64,000 nt of DNA from Vibrio natriegens NBRC 15636 = ATCC 14048 = DSM 759 (GCF_035621455.1 NZ_CP141822.1:1798001-1862000), one strand, 5' to 3'. Counted from the first letter of the stretch, positions 27,704-36,935 are shown. Notes: generated by a model from the letters alone, not told the origin. Translations and numbers: made by a program.

Positions 27704-28141
27704 TTATGCTTTCGTTTTGATGTGATACTGCATTTCGATGAGCTGATGTTCACCAACAATTTCAACTTCTCGAATAAACTCAAAACCAAATTTCTCATAG
27801 TAATTGCGTAAATAACCATGAGCGTGAATTTCGATAGAGCTTACTCCATCATTTCGAGCGTAATCCATTAGCGCTTGGACAACTTTAGACGCGATTCCCA
27901 TTCCTCGATAAGGCTCTGTAACCGCAACTCTGGCCATAACGGAAGAGCCGCCCTCTTTTATCGTTAATCGTGCCGTTGCAACTAGAGCGTCCTTGTCCTC
28001 TACCAAAGCGTGAATGGAACCTTCATCTAATCCATCTAGGTCTAACTCTCTCGGTATCTGCTGCTCAACAGTAAACACCTGATAACGAATAGCTTGTGCT
28101 TTTTGAATGATCTCTGAGCTGTTCCCAGTAATGATTTCCAT
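27704..28141 (-). CDS. GNAT-family N-acetyltransferase (ElaA/YjcF-like)
   Basis: Protein of 145 residues. AIRYQVFTVEQQIPRELDLDGLDE, then VAVTEPYRGMGIASKVV and IEIHAHGYLRNYYEKFGF resemble the YjcF/ElaA group. The start at 28141 (MEIITGNSSE) is chosen because AAAGGAAG lies just upstream; a longer in-frame start at 28192 adds 17 unconserved residues. Substrate unknown. Confidence 0.85.
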   Translation of the reverse strand: MEIITGNSSEIIQKAQAIRYQVFTVEQQIPRELDLDGLDEGSIHALVEDKDALVATARLTIKEGGSSVMARVAVTEPYRGMGIASKVVQALMDYARNDGVSSIEIHAHGYLRNYYEKFGFEFIREVEIVGEHQLIEMQYHIKTKA

Positions 28142-28230
28142 GCCAACTTCCTTTAAGCATATAACGAGGTATTTAGAGAAACAGGCTAACACGCTAACGG
28201 ATTCTTAGCCCGCTTCTGGATGTTTACTTT

Positions 28231-28692
28231 TTACGCTTCAGGGACAGGTATCAAATTGAATGTAGCATCAAAGATTGCTTTATCCTCTTCAGATAGCAGC
28301 CCTTGAAATGCAAGCGCTCGTTCATAGCATTCCAGCGCATTGGTTTGTTCACCCGCAATCTGAAATGCATGACTTAAGACGGCATTGGTAAACGCCTGAA
28401 TCCAATCAGCACCTGTTCCATCAAAATAGTCAAAAGCAATTTTTGCGAACTGAAGGCTTAACTTCGATTCATTCACGCACAGTGCTCGCGCAACGGCTAA
28501 ATGAGCGAGGTGTTTATTCTCATCGGTGCCTACTTCTGACCAATGATATAGTGATGAAAACGCAACGGTTAATAGTCTCTGTTTCTCTTCTGCATTTGCT
28601 GAACTCTCAGACAGAGACCAAAATTCATTGTTACTCTCAATAGCAAAGTATCGGTGTAAACGTGAGATATCTTCATTACTTGGTAGAGCCAT
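28231..28692 (-). CDS. hypothetical TPR-like helical protein
   Basis: Protein of 153 residues, all-helical by composition. Stretches such as AHLAVARALCVNESKLSLQFAKIAFDYF and AGEQTNALECYERALAFQGLL resemble tetratricopeptide repeats. No signal peptide and no enzyme motif. Solitary; function unknown. Confidence 0.6.
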   Translation of the reverse strand: MALPSNEDISRLHRYFAIESNNEFWSLSESSANAEEKQRLLTVAFSSLYHWSEVGTDENKHLAHLAVARALCVNESKLSLQFAKIAFDYFDGTGADWIQAFTNAVLSHAFQIAGEQTNALECYERALAFQGLLSEEDKAIFDATFNLIPVPEA

Positions 28693-28708
28693 AAATTATC
28701 CTTATTTT

Positions 28709-29404
28709 TTAATTACCTAATGCCCATTCAACGCCATGCGCTGCATGAATTTCCGTGGTGTCATACAAAGGGACCGTCGTGTCACTTTGCTTCACTAATA
28801 ATGCAATTTCAGTACATCCCAGAATCACCGCTTGGGCGCCCTGAGCGTGTAAATTGGCAATGATTTTCAAGTAACGGTCTCGGGACTCGCTTTTTATTTC
28901 CCCCAGGCAAAGCTCTTGATAAATAATATCGTGAACGACGGTTTGCTCATCGGCAGTAGGAACAACCACGTCTATGCCAAATTTCTCTGAGATTCTGCCC
29001 TTGTAGAAATCTTGCTCCATTGTAAAACGCGTTCCTAACAGACCAACTTTGGTGACACCGTCTTGAACCAAGCTCTCTGCGGTCGCATCAGCAATATGTA
29101 AAATTGGAATAGATATCTGCGACTCAATTTCTGGTACAACTTTATGCATTGTGTTCGTGCATATCATTTAAAAATCTGCGCCACCACGTTCTACTGACTT
29201 GGCTGCTTCGGCAAGGATCAAAGCGGTTTCTGACCATTTCCCTGGATGCTGGAGTTTTTCAATTTCGTCAAAGTCGACACTGTATAAGCAGATTTTTGCT
29301 GAGTGCAAGCCACCTAACCTTGACTTCACGCCTTCATTCAGTGCTTTGTAATAACTGGCGGTGGATTCCCAGCTCATTCCACCTACCATGCCTACTGTCT
29401 TCAT
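28709..29404 (-). pseudogene. aspartate/glutamate racemase-family gene split by an in-frame stop
   Basis: The two halves are in one frame. The first 78 residues (29404 to 29171) begin MKTVGMVGGMSWESTASYY and end ERGGADF. A TAA at 29168-29170 interrupts them. The next codon resumes with MICTNTMHKV, carrying the first catalytic cysteine, and runs to a normal end with GCTEIALL (second cysteine). Relatives have a hydrophobic residue where the stop lies, so one T-to-A change in a TTA leucine codon would explain it. The gene is otherwise intact, which points to a recent mutation, a sequencing error or read-through. Confidence 0.85.
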
Positions 29405-29438
29405 TTTTCTTCCCTTACTTGAACCATCAATCGCTCAA

Positions 29439-30017
29439 TTATGATCGTTCCTGCCACGTATACTCCATTTGACGCGCGACCAAATCGGCCAGCTCACGAC
29501 TATGTAGCTGTGAAACCAGATATAAGCTCATATCGATACCAGCAGAGATGCCTCCAGAAGTGGTGTATTTTCCTGATGTGACCCAGCGTTGATCGTCAAT
29601 CACCATTAGGTCAGGAAAGCGACGCGATAAATCAGGTATGTCTTCCCAGTGGGTTGTGACCGTTAAGCCCGAGAGAAGTCCGGCACTGGCTAATAAAAAT
29701 GCACCGGTACAAACCGATACCACCCGACTTGCACCTTGATCAACCGATTTGATCCAGTTCAATACCGGTAACTTCGTCATTTCCTCAGTGTGTACACCGC
29801 CCACAACAACCAACAAATCAATATCGGGATGATCATGAATAGAATAGTCAGGTAAGACGTTGAAGCCACCTCTTGCGACAACGGTGTTTTTAGTTTCTGC
29901 GACGAGAAACACATTCCAATCACTTGTCTCTAATCGCTTTGCGGTACTAAACACTTCGAAAGGCCCGGAGAAATCCAGCACCTCTGCCCCGTCATAGATG
30001 TATATTCCTATATTCAT
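29439..30017 (-). CDS. DJ-1/PfpI-family (GATase1-like) protein
   Basis: Protein of 192 residues. MNIGIYIYDGAEVLDFSGPFEVF at the start, and the nucleophile elbow VSVCTGAFLLASAGLL with cysteine. The family includes isonitrile hydratase-like and AraC-N-terminal-like enzymes. Start at 30017 preferred over 30050 because GGAGG lies five bases upstream. It follows the HPP gene on the same strand after a 34-bp gap, so co-transcription is possible. Confidence 0.87.
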   Translation of the reverse strand: MNIGIYIYDGAEVLDFSGPFEVFSTAKRLETSDWNVFLVAETKNTVVARGGFNVLPDYSIHDHPDIDLLVVVGGVHTEEMTKLPVLNWIKSVDQGASRVVSVCTGAFLLASAGLLSGLTVTTHWEDIPDLSRRFPDLMVIDDQRWVTSGKYTTSGGISAGIDMSLYLVSQLHSRELADLVARQMEYTWQERS

Positions 30018-30051
30018 AGTGCCTCCATGCACATAAGCTATTGTTAGCACT

Positions 30052-30504
30052 TTAGCTTTTTACCCATTGCCTGAGCAACCCTTGCATACTCTTTCCGACT
30101 AACACAATAAGAACGGCTCCAAGTAAAACAGGAGTAATAAGGAAAGCCCATCCCTGCCCTGACAGCATAATCAACAACGGATTTGCCCCTGCTGGCGGAT
30201 GCGTGGTTTTCGTCACTAACATCAGACTCACTGCAATCCCAGTAGCCAGTGCCAGAGTCAGAGGTGAAACACCAATATATTGAGTAAAAAACACCCCTAC
30301 AAATGCAGTAATTAAATGCCCAAAGATGACATTTTTAGGCTGCGCCAACGGACTCTCGGGTACGCCAAAAACCAGTACAGCCGTCGCTCCAAAAGGCGCC
30401 ATGAGCAGCGCGACATCGCTCATTGTGGAATCAAAAAATGAAAGCAACCCTATTGCCAGAAATGCCCCAATGCCTGCGATAACAGATAAACCAAAATTCT
30501 TCAT
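30052..30504 (-). CDS. HPP-family membrane protein
   Basis: Protein of 150 residues with four hydrophobic segments and the HPP-family signature KTTHPPAGANPLL. The stretch MAPFGATAVLVFGVPESPLAQPKN is also typical. HPP proteins are integral membrane proteins, and in cyanobacteria a member is implicated in nitrite transport. Start 30504 preferred to 30576 since GGAG lies just upstream and the longer start would run through the operators. Divergent from a TetR gene. Confidence 0.88.
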   Translation of the reverse strand: MKNFGLSVIAGIGAFLAIGLLSFFDSTMSDVALLMAPFGATAVLVFGVPESPLAQPKNVIFGHLITAFVGVFFTQYIGVSPLTLALATGIAVSLMLVTKTTHPPAGANPLLIMLSGQGWAFLITPVLLGAVLIVLVGKSMQGLLRQWVKS

Positions 30505-30520
30505 ACTATTCTCCGAATGA

Positions 30521-30569
30521 AAGTAGACCGATTTGTCTACCAAACTAAAATAGACAAATCGGTCTACTT
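30521..30569. promoter_or_regulatory. paired TetR-type operators between HPP and TetR genes
   Basis: AAGTAGACCGATTTGTCTA (30521-30539) is the exact reverse complement of 30551-30569, with 11 bases between. Each copy is also an imperfect dyad of the TAGAC...GTCTA type used by many TetR/AcrR repressors. The pair lies in the gap between the two true start codons, as expected for mutual control of the HPP gene and autoregulation. Confidence 0.8.
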
Positions 30570-30599
30570 TTGTCAAACTACTTTTACAGGAGGAGCCTT

Positions 30600-31154
30600 A
30601 TGAGTAAAAAACGTCAGTTATTAGTTGATACCGCGTTATCGCTTTTTTATGCCAACGGAATTAACACTATTGGCATCAATGAAATTTTGAGTGTCTCTGG
30701 CGTGGCTAAGCGCACACTTTACACTCACTTCTCAAGTAAAGAAGCGCTGGTGCTGGCCGCTTTGCAGCAAAGGCACGACACGTTTTCTAACTGGCTAGAT
30801 CAAAAACTAGCAGGCTCGAAGTCAGATAAGGAGTTGATAAATAGACTATTTTCAGCATTAGTAAGCTGGTTCAACAATCAGGAACAAGATTTAGGGAATT
30901 TCAGAGGCTGCTTTTTTATCAACACTTCGGCAGAATTCAGTGATTTGAATAGTGAGATCGCACGTTTCTGTGGACATCACAAAGAAGAAGTCCGACAAAT
31001 CATCGCCAGCCATCTAAAAAGTACGGAGAGTACGTTGCTAAATGCCATTTGCATTTTAAAAGAAGGCGCGATTGTCACTGCGCATGTAAGTGGAAATAGC
31101 CAAGATGTTACCCATCAATGTATTCAAATTCTGAACAAAATGATTGACGATTAA
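30600..31154 (+). CDS. TetR/AcrR-family regulator
   Basis: Regulator of 184 residues. Helix-turn-helix: GINTIGINEILSVSGVAKRTLYTHFSSKEALV (about residues 20-52). The C-terminal ligand domain is of the YcdC/DhaS-like kind (FRGCFFINTSAEF). ATG 30600 has AGGAGG upstream; the upstream in-frame ATG at 30570 overlaps the operator. Probably represses itself and the divergent HPP gene and perhaps the DJ-1 gene behind it. Ligand unknown. Confidence 0.9.
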   Translation: MSKKRQLLVDTALSLFYANGINTIGINEILSVSGVAKRTLYTHFSSKEALVLAALQQRHDTFSNWLDQKLAGSKSDKELINRLFSALVSWFNNQEQDLGNFRGCFFINTSAEFSDLNSEIARFCGHHKEEVRQIIASHLKSTESTLLNAICILKEGAIVTAHVSGNSQDVTHQCIQILNKMIDD

Positions 31155-31256
31155 CAGCAGTTGGAGAGAGTAAATAAAGTTCGCGAGCTTATTGAGTTAT
31201 GACGATTCGAACGATGCCCCATCGCAAAAACACGGCATCATCAAGGAGTAACTAAC

Positions 31257-31547
31257 CTATAGAAACTTTACTCTCTCATCAATACACTCATAAGACCCCA
31301 TTTCGAACTCGCGACATATCCAGGGCCGGTTTTCATATATGGAGCACATGTACGTTTCTCTGTCTAAAGCCGCACACCAACCATCATCCAGTCTCATCAT
31401 GGTTTCACCACCATACTGGTCGCGGGAAATGAATTGTTCTGGAACACCTGTATCTGAAATGATCATGACTTCGAGGCGGCAGCAACACGCTTTGCAGTTT
31501 GAGCAAGACGGTGCTTCTGGAGAGGTATTTTTAATCGGTATATTCAT
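31257..31547 (-). CDS. YkgJ-family cysteine cluster protein
   Basis: Ninety-six residues with a cysteine-rich N-terminus (CSNCKACCCRLEV) and later cysteines in CAALDRETYMCSIYENRPWICREF. This arrangement is the CxxCxxCC zinc/iron-chelating domain of UPF0153 (YkgJ). A bound metal is likely; function unknown. Convergent with the TetR gene. Confidence 0.88.
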   Translation of the reverse strand: MNIPIKNTSPEAPSCSNCKACCCRLEVMIISDTGVPEQFISRDQYGGETMMRLDDGWCAALDRETYMCSIYENRPWICREFEMGSYECIDERVKFL

Positions 31548-31775
31548 GGGTAACTACAATTTCGTCAATTGTGCATGATACCTTAAATCTAATATGACTT
31601 TCGGAACTTTATAAGAAATATTTACGCTAGCATTGATTAAGGATGGCTAATTTATAAATAAACTGCACAGCAAACACGCTTTTAGGCTCGCTCTACCTTA
31701 GTGACAACAATTCTTTACTTGGTTTGTCAGAACTTACCTGAGACAATGGTCACAACTTACTACAGGCGAAACAAT

Positions 31776-32015
31776 ATGAAACTTTTAGTCCGCAATCTTG
31801 CGCGAACCACGACCGAACATGAAATTCGTGTTCTTTTTTCAGCCTACGGCACCGTCACTGAGTGCAACCTAGTATTAGACCAAGAAACTGGGCAATCTAA
31901 AGGCTTCGCATTCGTTGAGATGCCAGATAAAGATGAAGCGAAAAATGCACTTGAAAACCTTCATCACACTAGCGTAGCCAAGAGCAAAATCCGAGTTAAA
32001 TTCGCTCAAAACTAA
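31776..32015 (+). CDS. RRM RNA-binding protein
   Basis: Seventy-nine residues forming one RNA-recognition motif: RNP2 LLVRNL at the start, RNP1 KGFAFVEM near residue 47, and basic C-terminal KIRVKFAQN. Single-RRM proteins of this type bind RNA and are often cold-induced in bacteria. ATG 31776 is where the RRM fold begins; an upstream in-frame ATG at 31701 would add 25 unrelated residues. A 228-bp gap before it could contain a long leader. Confidence 0.9.
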   Translation: MKLLVRNLARTTTEHEIRVLFSAYGTVTECNLVLDQETGQSKGFAFVEMPDKDEAKNALENLHHTSVAKSKIRVKFAQN

Positions 32016-32112
32016 GCAGCCTTCGGAGCCTGGTTAACCACGCGTTATACAGGTTCCTTTGCTTAACTTCACCAGTTTTAACCTTGTTCCCTGTCTGATA
32101 TCTTCGCCAGAC

Positions 32113-32153
32113 AAAATAAAAACGCAACGCACACCTAAAAGCTACACGTTGCG
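32113..32153 (-). terminator. terminator after the leftward VOC gene
   Basis: CGCAACG (32123-32129) pairs with CGTTGCG (32147-32153). Read leftward, the stem is followed by TTTTTATTTT. The loop is 17 bases. It lies 36 bp after the VOC stop. Confidence 0.7.
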
Positions 32154-32189
32154 AAATCAATTTAAGTACTAACTTTTACGTGATATTAC

Positions 32190-32570
32190 CTAAGCCATGA
32201 TATGGGTAGCGCAAAGCTTATTACCCGCAGGATCACGTAAATAGGCAAGGTACATTTCGCGAGGACCAACCGCTCTTACACCTGGTGGATCTTCACAGTC
32301 AACACCACCACTTTCCAAGCCGGCTTTATGCCACAACTCGACTAATTCCGGGCTTTCCACTTTAAAGCCAATAGTCATACCATTTCCTGAAGTTGCAGCT
32401 TCACCATTTATCGGCGCGGTGATAGCAAAAGTCCCCTCAGGATGAAAATAGAAACAGCGTCCATGTGGGTCTAAGACACCTTCTTGGTAGCCCAGAACGG
32501 CTAAGATGGCGTCATAAAATTGCTTGGATTTATCGATATCATTCGAGCCAACCATAACGTGACTAAACAT
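32190..32570 (-). CDS. VOC (glyoxalase-like) family protein
   Basis: Protein of 126 residues. FSHVMVGSNDIDKSKQFYDAIL at the N-terminus and YLAYLRDPAGNKLCATH at the C-terminus make the VOC pair. The central GRCFYFHPEGTFAITAPINGEAA resembles the PA1353-like subgroup. Substrate unknown. Confidence 0.85.
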   Translation of the reverse strand: MFSHVMVGSNDIDKSKQFYDAILAVLGYQEGVLDPHGRCFYFHPEGTFAITAPINGEAATSGNGMTIGFKVESPELVELWHKAGLESGGVDCEDPPGVRAVGPREMYLAYLRDPAGNKLCATHIMA

Positions 32571-32769
32571 TTATTTGTCCTTTTTAGAGTGTTGTTGAAC
32601 TAACCTACTCTGCTATATCAACTTTCTTATGTCTATTGATGCTTTGTTAAGGATACCGTATTTTCCATTGGGTAAATACGCCCCATAAGCAATCACACAC
32701 TATGTCGGTATCTTAAATTTACACTTCGTCTGACCATGTAAAGATAGCGTATTAATACATATTCAAAAC

Positions 32770-33309
32770 TTACATGCCTGAACCCATCAGTTTTTCTGGA
32801 TAAAATGAATAAGACAAAGATGCGTTCCAAAAAGCATGAAGTAAAATAGTGACAAATGTGGCCCAACAATGCCCATATTTAACTCGGAAGTATTCGTAAG
32901 TCACTGCAAACGCCACTCCCAGACCTAACGCATTTACCGCGTTTGCAATATTATTAGTCAGGTGAGTTAGAGAAAATAAAAAGCTCGCAATGAGTATAGA
33001 TAAAAACAGACTACTTGTAATTTTACGAGAAATATTTTGAATAATGACTTGGAAAATAATTGTCTCAATAACAGGAGCTAATACAACCAATGAAAAATAA
33101 TCATTGCCAGCCCACACTTCAGCGTATGAATAAATAGAACTTAAATCGATATCAAAATAATGGTCGATTGCAGTAGAAACAGATAGCAGCGTATTATGCG
33201 TCAAACTAGACCAAGTACACATTAGCGCGTAAACAATAAAGATAAACTTAGCATTGGAGAAGTCGTAAATTTTCATCAACTTCTCATCATAAAACAGAAA
33301 GTACTTCAT
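32770..33309 (-). CDS. CPBP-like (Abi) membrane protein, degenerate first motif
   Basis: Membrane protein of 179 residues with about five hydrophobic segments. The layout is that of CPBP intramembrane proteases: a glutamate motif at VIETIIFQ, then FSLTHL, then HAFWNASL. The first motif, usually EExxxR, reads E82-T83...Q87, so the second glutamate and the arginine are missing. It may be a divergent or inactive member. A start 11 codons inside (MKIYDF) is also possible. Confidence 0.7.
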   Translation of the reverse strand: MKYFLFYDEKLMKIYDFSNAKFIFIVYALMCTWSSLTHNTLLSVSTAIDHYFDIDLSSIYSYAEVWAGNDYFSLVVLAPVIETIIFQVIIQNISRKITSSLFLSILIASFLFSLTHLTNNIANAVNALGLGVAFAVTYEYFRVKYGHCWATFVTILLHAFWNASLSYSFYPEKLMGSGM

Positions 33310-33375
33310 AACTCTCCAGGAAATAATTTAATAAACCCATTAAAAACCTCGACTTGAGTTAACATCAACTACGAC

Positions 33376-33645
33376 TCACTTTTTGTCTTTTTCTTTTTCA
33401 TATCGAGCTTCTTGAATGACCCATGAGCACCAAAATGAAAAGGGTAAAACTAAAAGAATGACTACCATCTCGAGTAATTGTTCGAAAATAAAGTCTATCA
33501 TTGACACTTCATCGCTATTTATTGAATGCACGATAAAACGAATAGCGAAGACGACGAATAAGATAGAGATGCTATTAAATAATACATATTGGAGAAAACC
33601 TTTGGTCCGCGTTTTTGACCAATGCTCAAACTGTGATTTATTCAT
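33376..33645 (-). CDS. hypothetical membrane protein (89 aa)
   Basis: Eighty-nine residues with two hydrophobic segments (about 18-40 and 55-78) and charged ends (QFEHWSKTRTKGF; ARYEKEKDKK). No family recognised. It precedes the CPBP-like gene on the same strand with a 66-bp gap, so they may be one unit. Confidence 0.6.
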   Translation of the reverse strand: MNKSQFEHWSKTRTKGFLQYVLFNSISILFVVFAIRFIVHSINSDEVSMIDFIFEQLLEMVVILLVLPFSFWCSWVIQEARYEKEKDKK

Positions 33646-34191
33646 TTCTAACCATCTTTAGCAACCTGAAATCAAAGACATGCTAGTAAGTTGTTAGAAA
33701 ATCACTACTACAAAATTCCAAATTTTCGACCGGATTAAAAAAGTGATAGCTCCGAATAACAACAGATGATTTAAATCATAAAACCAAATGTTTATTTTTA
33801 ATTACATAATCATTCAGTAATTGAAAACATTTGAAGTCCGTCGCATTCCCCACAGCCTGTGATAAATCATCCATAAAGGACGGACTTTTTGACATTCCCA
33901 CCACCTTGATCACCTTAGTCTTATTTGCCGGTGAGCACGTATGCGCTGACAGCATCGACTGAACATTTGTTTGATCAGGCGATGGAATTTAAAAGGATGC
34001 GATCAGGTTATGGGTTGCTAAGAAACTATGCTCTTGTTTGCCCTTACTTTTTATATGACCATACAGGCATATTGTTTATCAATATCTAAAGAATGGTATT
34101 GAGCAAGCGGATGGTTTTTGAACGCGCGAATAGTGACTCCGATTTGGTGGTTTTTAAATAATAAGGTTATACGACGTTTAAGGTATTCCAC
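33646..34191. other. long leader/promoter region upstream of chitobiase
   Basis: About 545 bp without a supported gene. A hairpin, AAGTCCGTC (33834-33842) with GACGGACTT (33879-33887), has a 36-base loop and is followed by TTT. It could be the end of a small transcript or a leader structure for chb. Nothing else is recognised. Confidence 0.45.
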
Positions 34192-36858
34192 ATGAATGTA
34201 AATATTAGTGCCGTTGCGACTGCAATTTCACTGTCTCTTTTGGCAGGTAATGCTTATTCTTCAGAACAAAATCAACAAAAGACAGAAGTAATACAATCGG
34301 TAGTCGATACTGTCGCCTCTTCGCTTGAAGTTCACATCGCATCAATTGAACATCAGCCAGCTGATACCAAGGCGAAATGTCCCGGAGGATATTGCTATCG
34401 CGCTGAGATCACCCTGACAAATAAAGGCAAAAAAGAGATTGGTGGAGACTGGGAAATCTACTTCTCCAACCTTCGCCGTATTTTGGATACAAAATCAGAT
34501 TTATTCGAAATTACGCACGTGAATGGCGATCTTCATCGAATCGTACCAACCAGCAAATTTAAAGGCCTGAAACCAGGTGATTCCGTCGCAATTCAGTTTG
34601 ACGCCGAGCACTGGAAAATCGTCGATTCTGACTACATGCCTCGCTACTACGTGGCAGCACAAGGAGCTAAAGCTCGAGTTATTCCAAACACCATTCCACA
34701 GGAAGGAGATGGCTTAGCCGACTTGTCCGGTTACCTGGATTTGATCAGTAACGCACCGGAAGACGCCAATATGTGGCAACGTTACCCAGAAGACAGCAGC
34801 ATCATGGCAACCGCTGGAACACGATATGAAAGAAATCTTGCGGTAAAAGATCTCGGCTTATCATCTGTCTCTGCCAAAATCATCCCTTCCCCTATCGATA
34901 TAAAGGTGCATAACAGCAGTGTTAACATCAGCTCCGGGCTAAATTTGAAAATAGAAGAAGATAGCCTGACGGCAGACCAGCTAGATGCGCTCGAACACCG
35001 CTTCAACCAGCTTGGCGTCACCCCGAATAAAGGGATCCCCGTTGTAATTTCTGTCGACCCTAAACACAAGGCATTTAAAGGAAAGACTAAGCAGGAAGCC
35101 TATACCCTGAAGGTGACACCAAAAGAAGTCCGAGTCGTTGGGGCTGACTCATCAGGTGCATTTTATGGTGTACAGTCATTAGCGGCGCTCGTCACAGTCG
35201 GCAGCCCGACTATTCCTGAAATCACTATTGATTACGATGCACCACGATTTGAACATCGAGGTATGCATTTGGACGTAGCTCGCAATTTCAAATCAAAGGC
35301 TGAGATCAAGAAAGTACTTGATCAAATGGCCGCATACAAAATGAATAAGTTTCACTTCCATCTCGCAGACGATGAAGGTTGGCGTTTGGAGATTCCCGGC
35401 TTGCCAGAGCTCACCGAGGTTGGCGCACAACGTTGTCATGATTTGAGCGAACGTCAGTGCCTGTTACCACAAGTTGGCTCAGGTCCGGATGACACCACAT
35501 CTGGCTCTGGCTACTACAGTGTTGACGATTATGCGGAGATCTTAGCCTTCGCTTCAGCACGTAATATTCAGGTTATCCCGTCTATGGATATGCCCGGCCA
35601 TGCGCGAGCAGCCGTAAAATCAATGGAAGCGCGCTATCACAAATATGCGGAACTTGGAGATATGGCTGCGGCTGAAATGTACCTACTTACTGACAGGCAT
35701 GACGGCTCGGAATATTTCTCGGTTCAAAACTACACTGACAACACGATTAACCCTTGTATGGAATCGAGCTTTGTCTTCATGGACAAAGTCATTTCAGAGA
35801 TTGCTAAACAACATAAAAACGCGGGGCAACCTCTGGTGGACTATCATATCGGCGCTGATGAAACCCACGGAGCTTGGGTTGATTCCCCGGTGTGTCGAGC
35901 ACTGTTTGTCGATCCGACCAATAATATCGATAACGTGGCCGACCTTGGTGGATATTTCATTGAACGAATCAGCCATATCCTGGAAGCCAAACAACTAAAC
36001 CTCGCCGCATGGAATGACGGATTAAAACATGGCAGTTATATGGACCCAACCAAGCTTGCTGGTGACGCTTCAGCCTATACCTGGTCAGCCCTATTCTGGG
36101 GTGGTGCGAATGAAGCCCACTCCCTAGCCAATGCAGGTTATAACGTTATTTTGTCATTGCCTGAGGTCACCTACTTTGACCACCCATACGAAGCCGATCC
36201 AAGAGAACCGGGGAACTATTGGGCAGGACGCTATACCGATACGCAAAAAGTCTTTAATTTTATGCCGGAGAACTTACCAGCCAATGCTGAGACCATGACG
36301 GATAGAGACAATAACCCATTCGAAATCCCTGCCAGCACAGTAGCCCTTCAGGATGGTAAGCGCTTTAAAGGTATGCAAGGCCACGTATGGACAGAAATGG
36401 TTCGTACTGATGAACAGTTGGATCACCGTGTTTTCCCTCGCATTTTAGGCATTGCAGAGCGAGCATGGTCAAAAGCGGACTGGGAACTAGAGTACGATGC
36501 TGAAAAAGCGTATCGAACCAATACCTCAGGATATAAAGGCACTGACCATATGGGTAAACGAATAGTAAACCGTGATAACGACTGGACCGAATTTGCCAAT
36601 ACTCTGGGTTATAAAGAGTTTGCGAAGTTGGATGCCGCAGGTGTGGCCTACCGCCTTCCAGTTCCCGGGGCGAAAATCGACAAAAGCGGAAAGCTGTCAA
36701 TTAATAGTGCATTCCCTGGTGTTACCGTTCAATACTCAGTCAATGGCACAAACTGGCAAAACTACGATCATTCAAACAAACCATCAGTGAAAGCTGGCGT
36801 GAAGATACGCTCGATAGCCAGCACAGGTCGTGCAGGTCGGGAGATTGTCGTTAACTAA
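34192..36858 (+). CDS. chb: beta-N-acetylhexosaminidase (chitobiase), GH20
   Basis: Exported enzyme of 888 residues that cleaves GlcNAc from chitobiose and chitin oligomers. A signal peptide (hydrophobic core SLSLLAGNAYS) has no lipobox cysteine. Next come the carbohydrate-binding-like CHB_HEX domain (about 45-200), a GH20b domain (about 225-345) and the GH20 barrel from about 360. The catalytic pair is D556-E557 in HIGADETHGAW. A C-terminal CHB_HEX_C domain (about 810-888) ends it. The domain order and length match Vibrio chitobiases. A terminator follows at once. Confidence 0.95.
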   Translation: MNVNISAVATAISLSLLAGNAYSSEQNQQKTEVIQSVVDTVASSLEVHIASIEHQPADTKAKCPGGYCYRAEITLTNKGKKEIGGDWEIYFSNLRRILDTKSDLFEITHVNGDLHRIVPTSKFKGLKPGDSVAIQFDAEHWKIVDSDYMPRYYVAAQGAKARVIPNTIPQEGDGLADLSGYLDLISNAPEDANMWQRYPEDSSIMATAGTRYERNLAVKDLGLSSVSAKIIPSPIDIKVHNSSVNISSGLNLKIEEDSLTADQLDALEHRFNQLGVTPNKGIPVVISVDPKHKAFKGKTKQEAYTLKVTPKEVRVVGADSSGAFYGVQSLAALVTVGSPTIPEITIDYDAPRFEHRGMHLDVARNFKSKAEIKKVLDQMAAYKMNKFHFHLADDEGWRLEIPGLPELTEVGAQRCHDLSERQCLLPQVGSGPDDTTSGSGYYSVDDYAEILAFASARNIQVIPSMDMPGHARAAVKSMEARYHKYAELGDMAAAEMYLLTDRHDGSEYFSVQNYTDNTINPCMESSFVFMDKVISEIAKQHKNAGQPLVDYHIGADETHGAWVDSPVCRALFVDPTNNIDNVADLGGYFIERISHILEAKQLNLAAWNDGLKHGSYMDPTKLAGDASAYTWSALFWGGANEAHSLANAGYNVILSLPEVTYFDHPYEADPREPGNYWAGRYTDTQKVFNFMPENLPANAETMTDRDNNPFEIPASTVALQDGKRFKGMQGHVWTEMVRTDEQLDHRVFPRILGIAERAWSKADWELEYDAEKAYRTNTSGYKGTDHMGKRIVNRDNDWTEFANTLGYKEFAKLDAAGVAYRLPVPGAKIDKSGKLSINSAFPGVTVQYSVNGTNWQNYDHSNKPSVKAGVKIRSIASTGRAGREIVVN

Positions 36859-36867
36859 CCTTTAGTA

Positions 36868-36902
36868 GGCTACCTGATGGTAACCCCTCAGGTAGCCTTT
36901 TT
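36868..36902 (+). terminator. terminator after chitobiase
   Basis: Perfect 10-bp stem GGCTACCTGA (36868-36877) / TCAGGTAGCC (36888-36897), 10-base loop, five T residues. It separates chb from the two-component genes. Confidence 0.92.
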
Positions 36903-36935
36903 CCATGCACATCATTTGATTTTCGGAGGAGATGG

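Noticed and set aside
23856..29404. A superintegron cassette array
   Set aside because: Gene content fits, but the gaps contain no repeated attC-like elements with matching inverse core sites, and no integrase gene is present.
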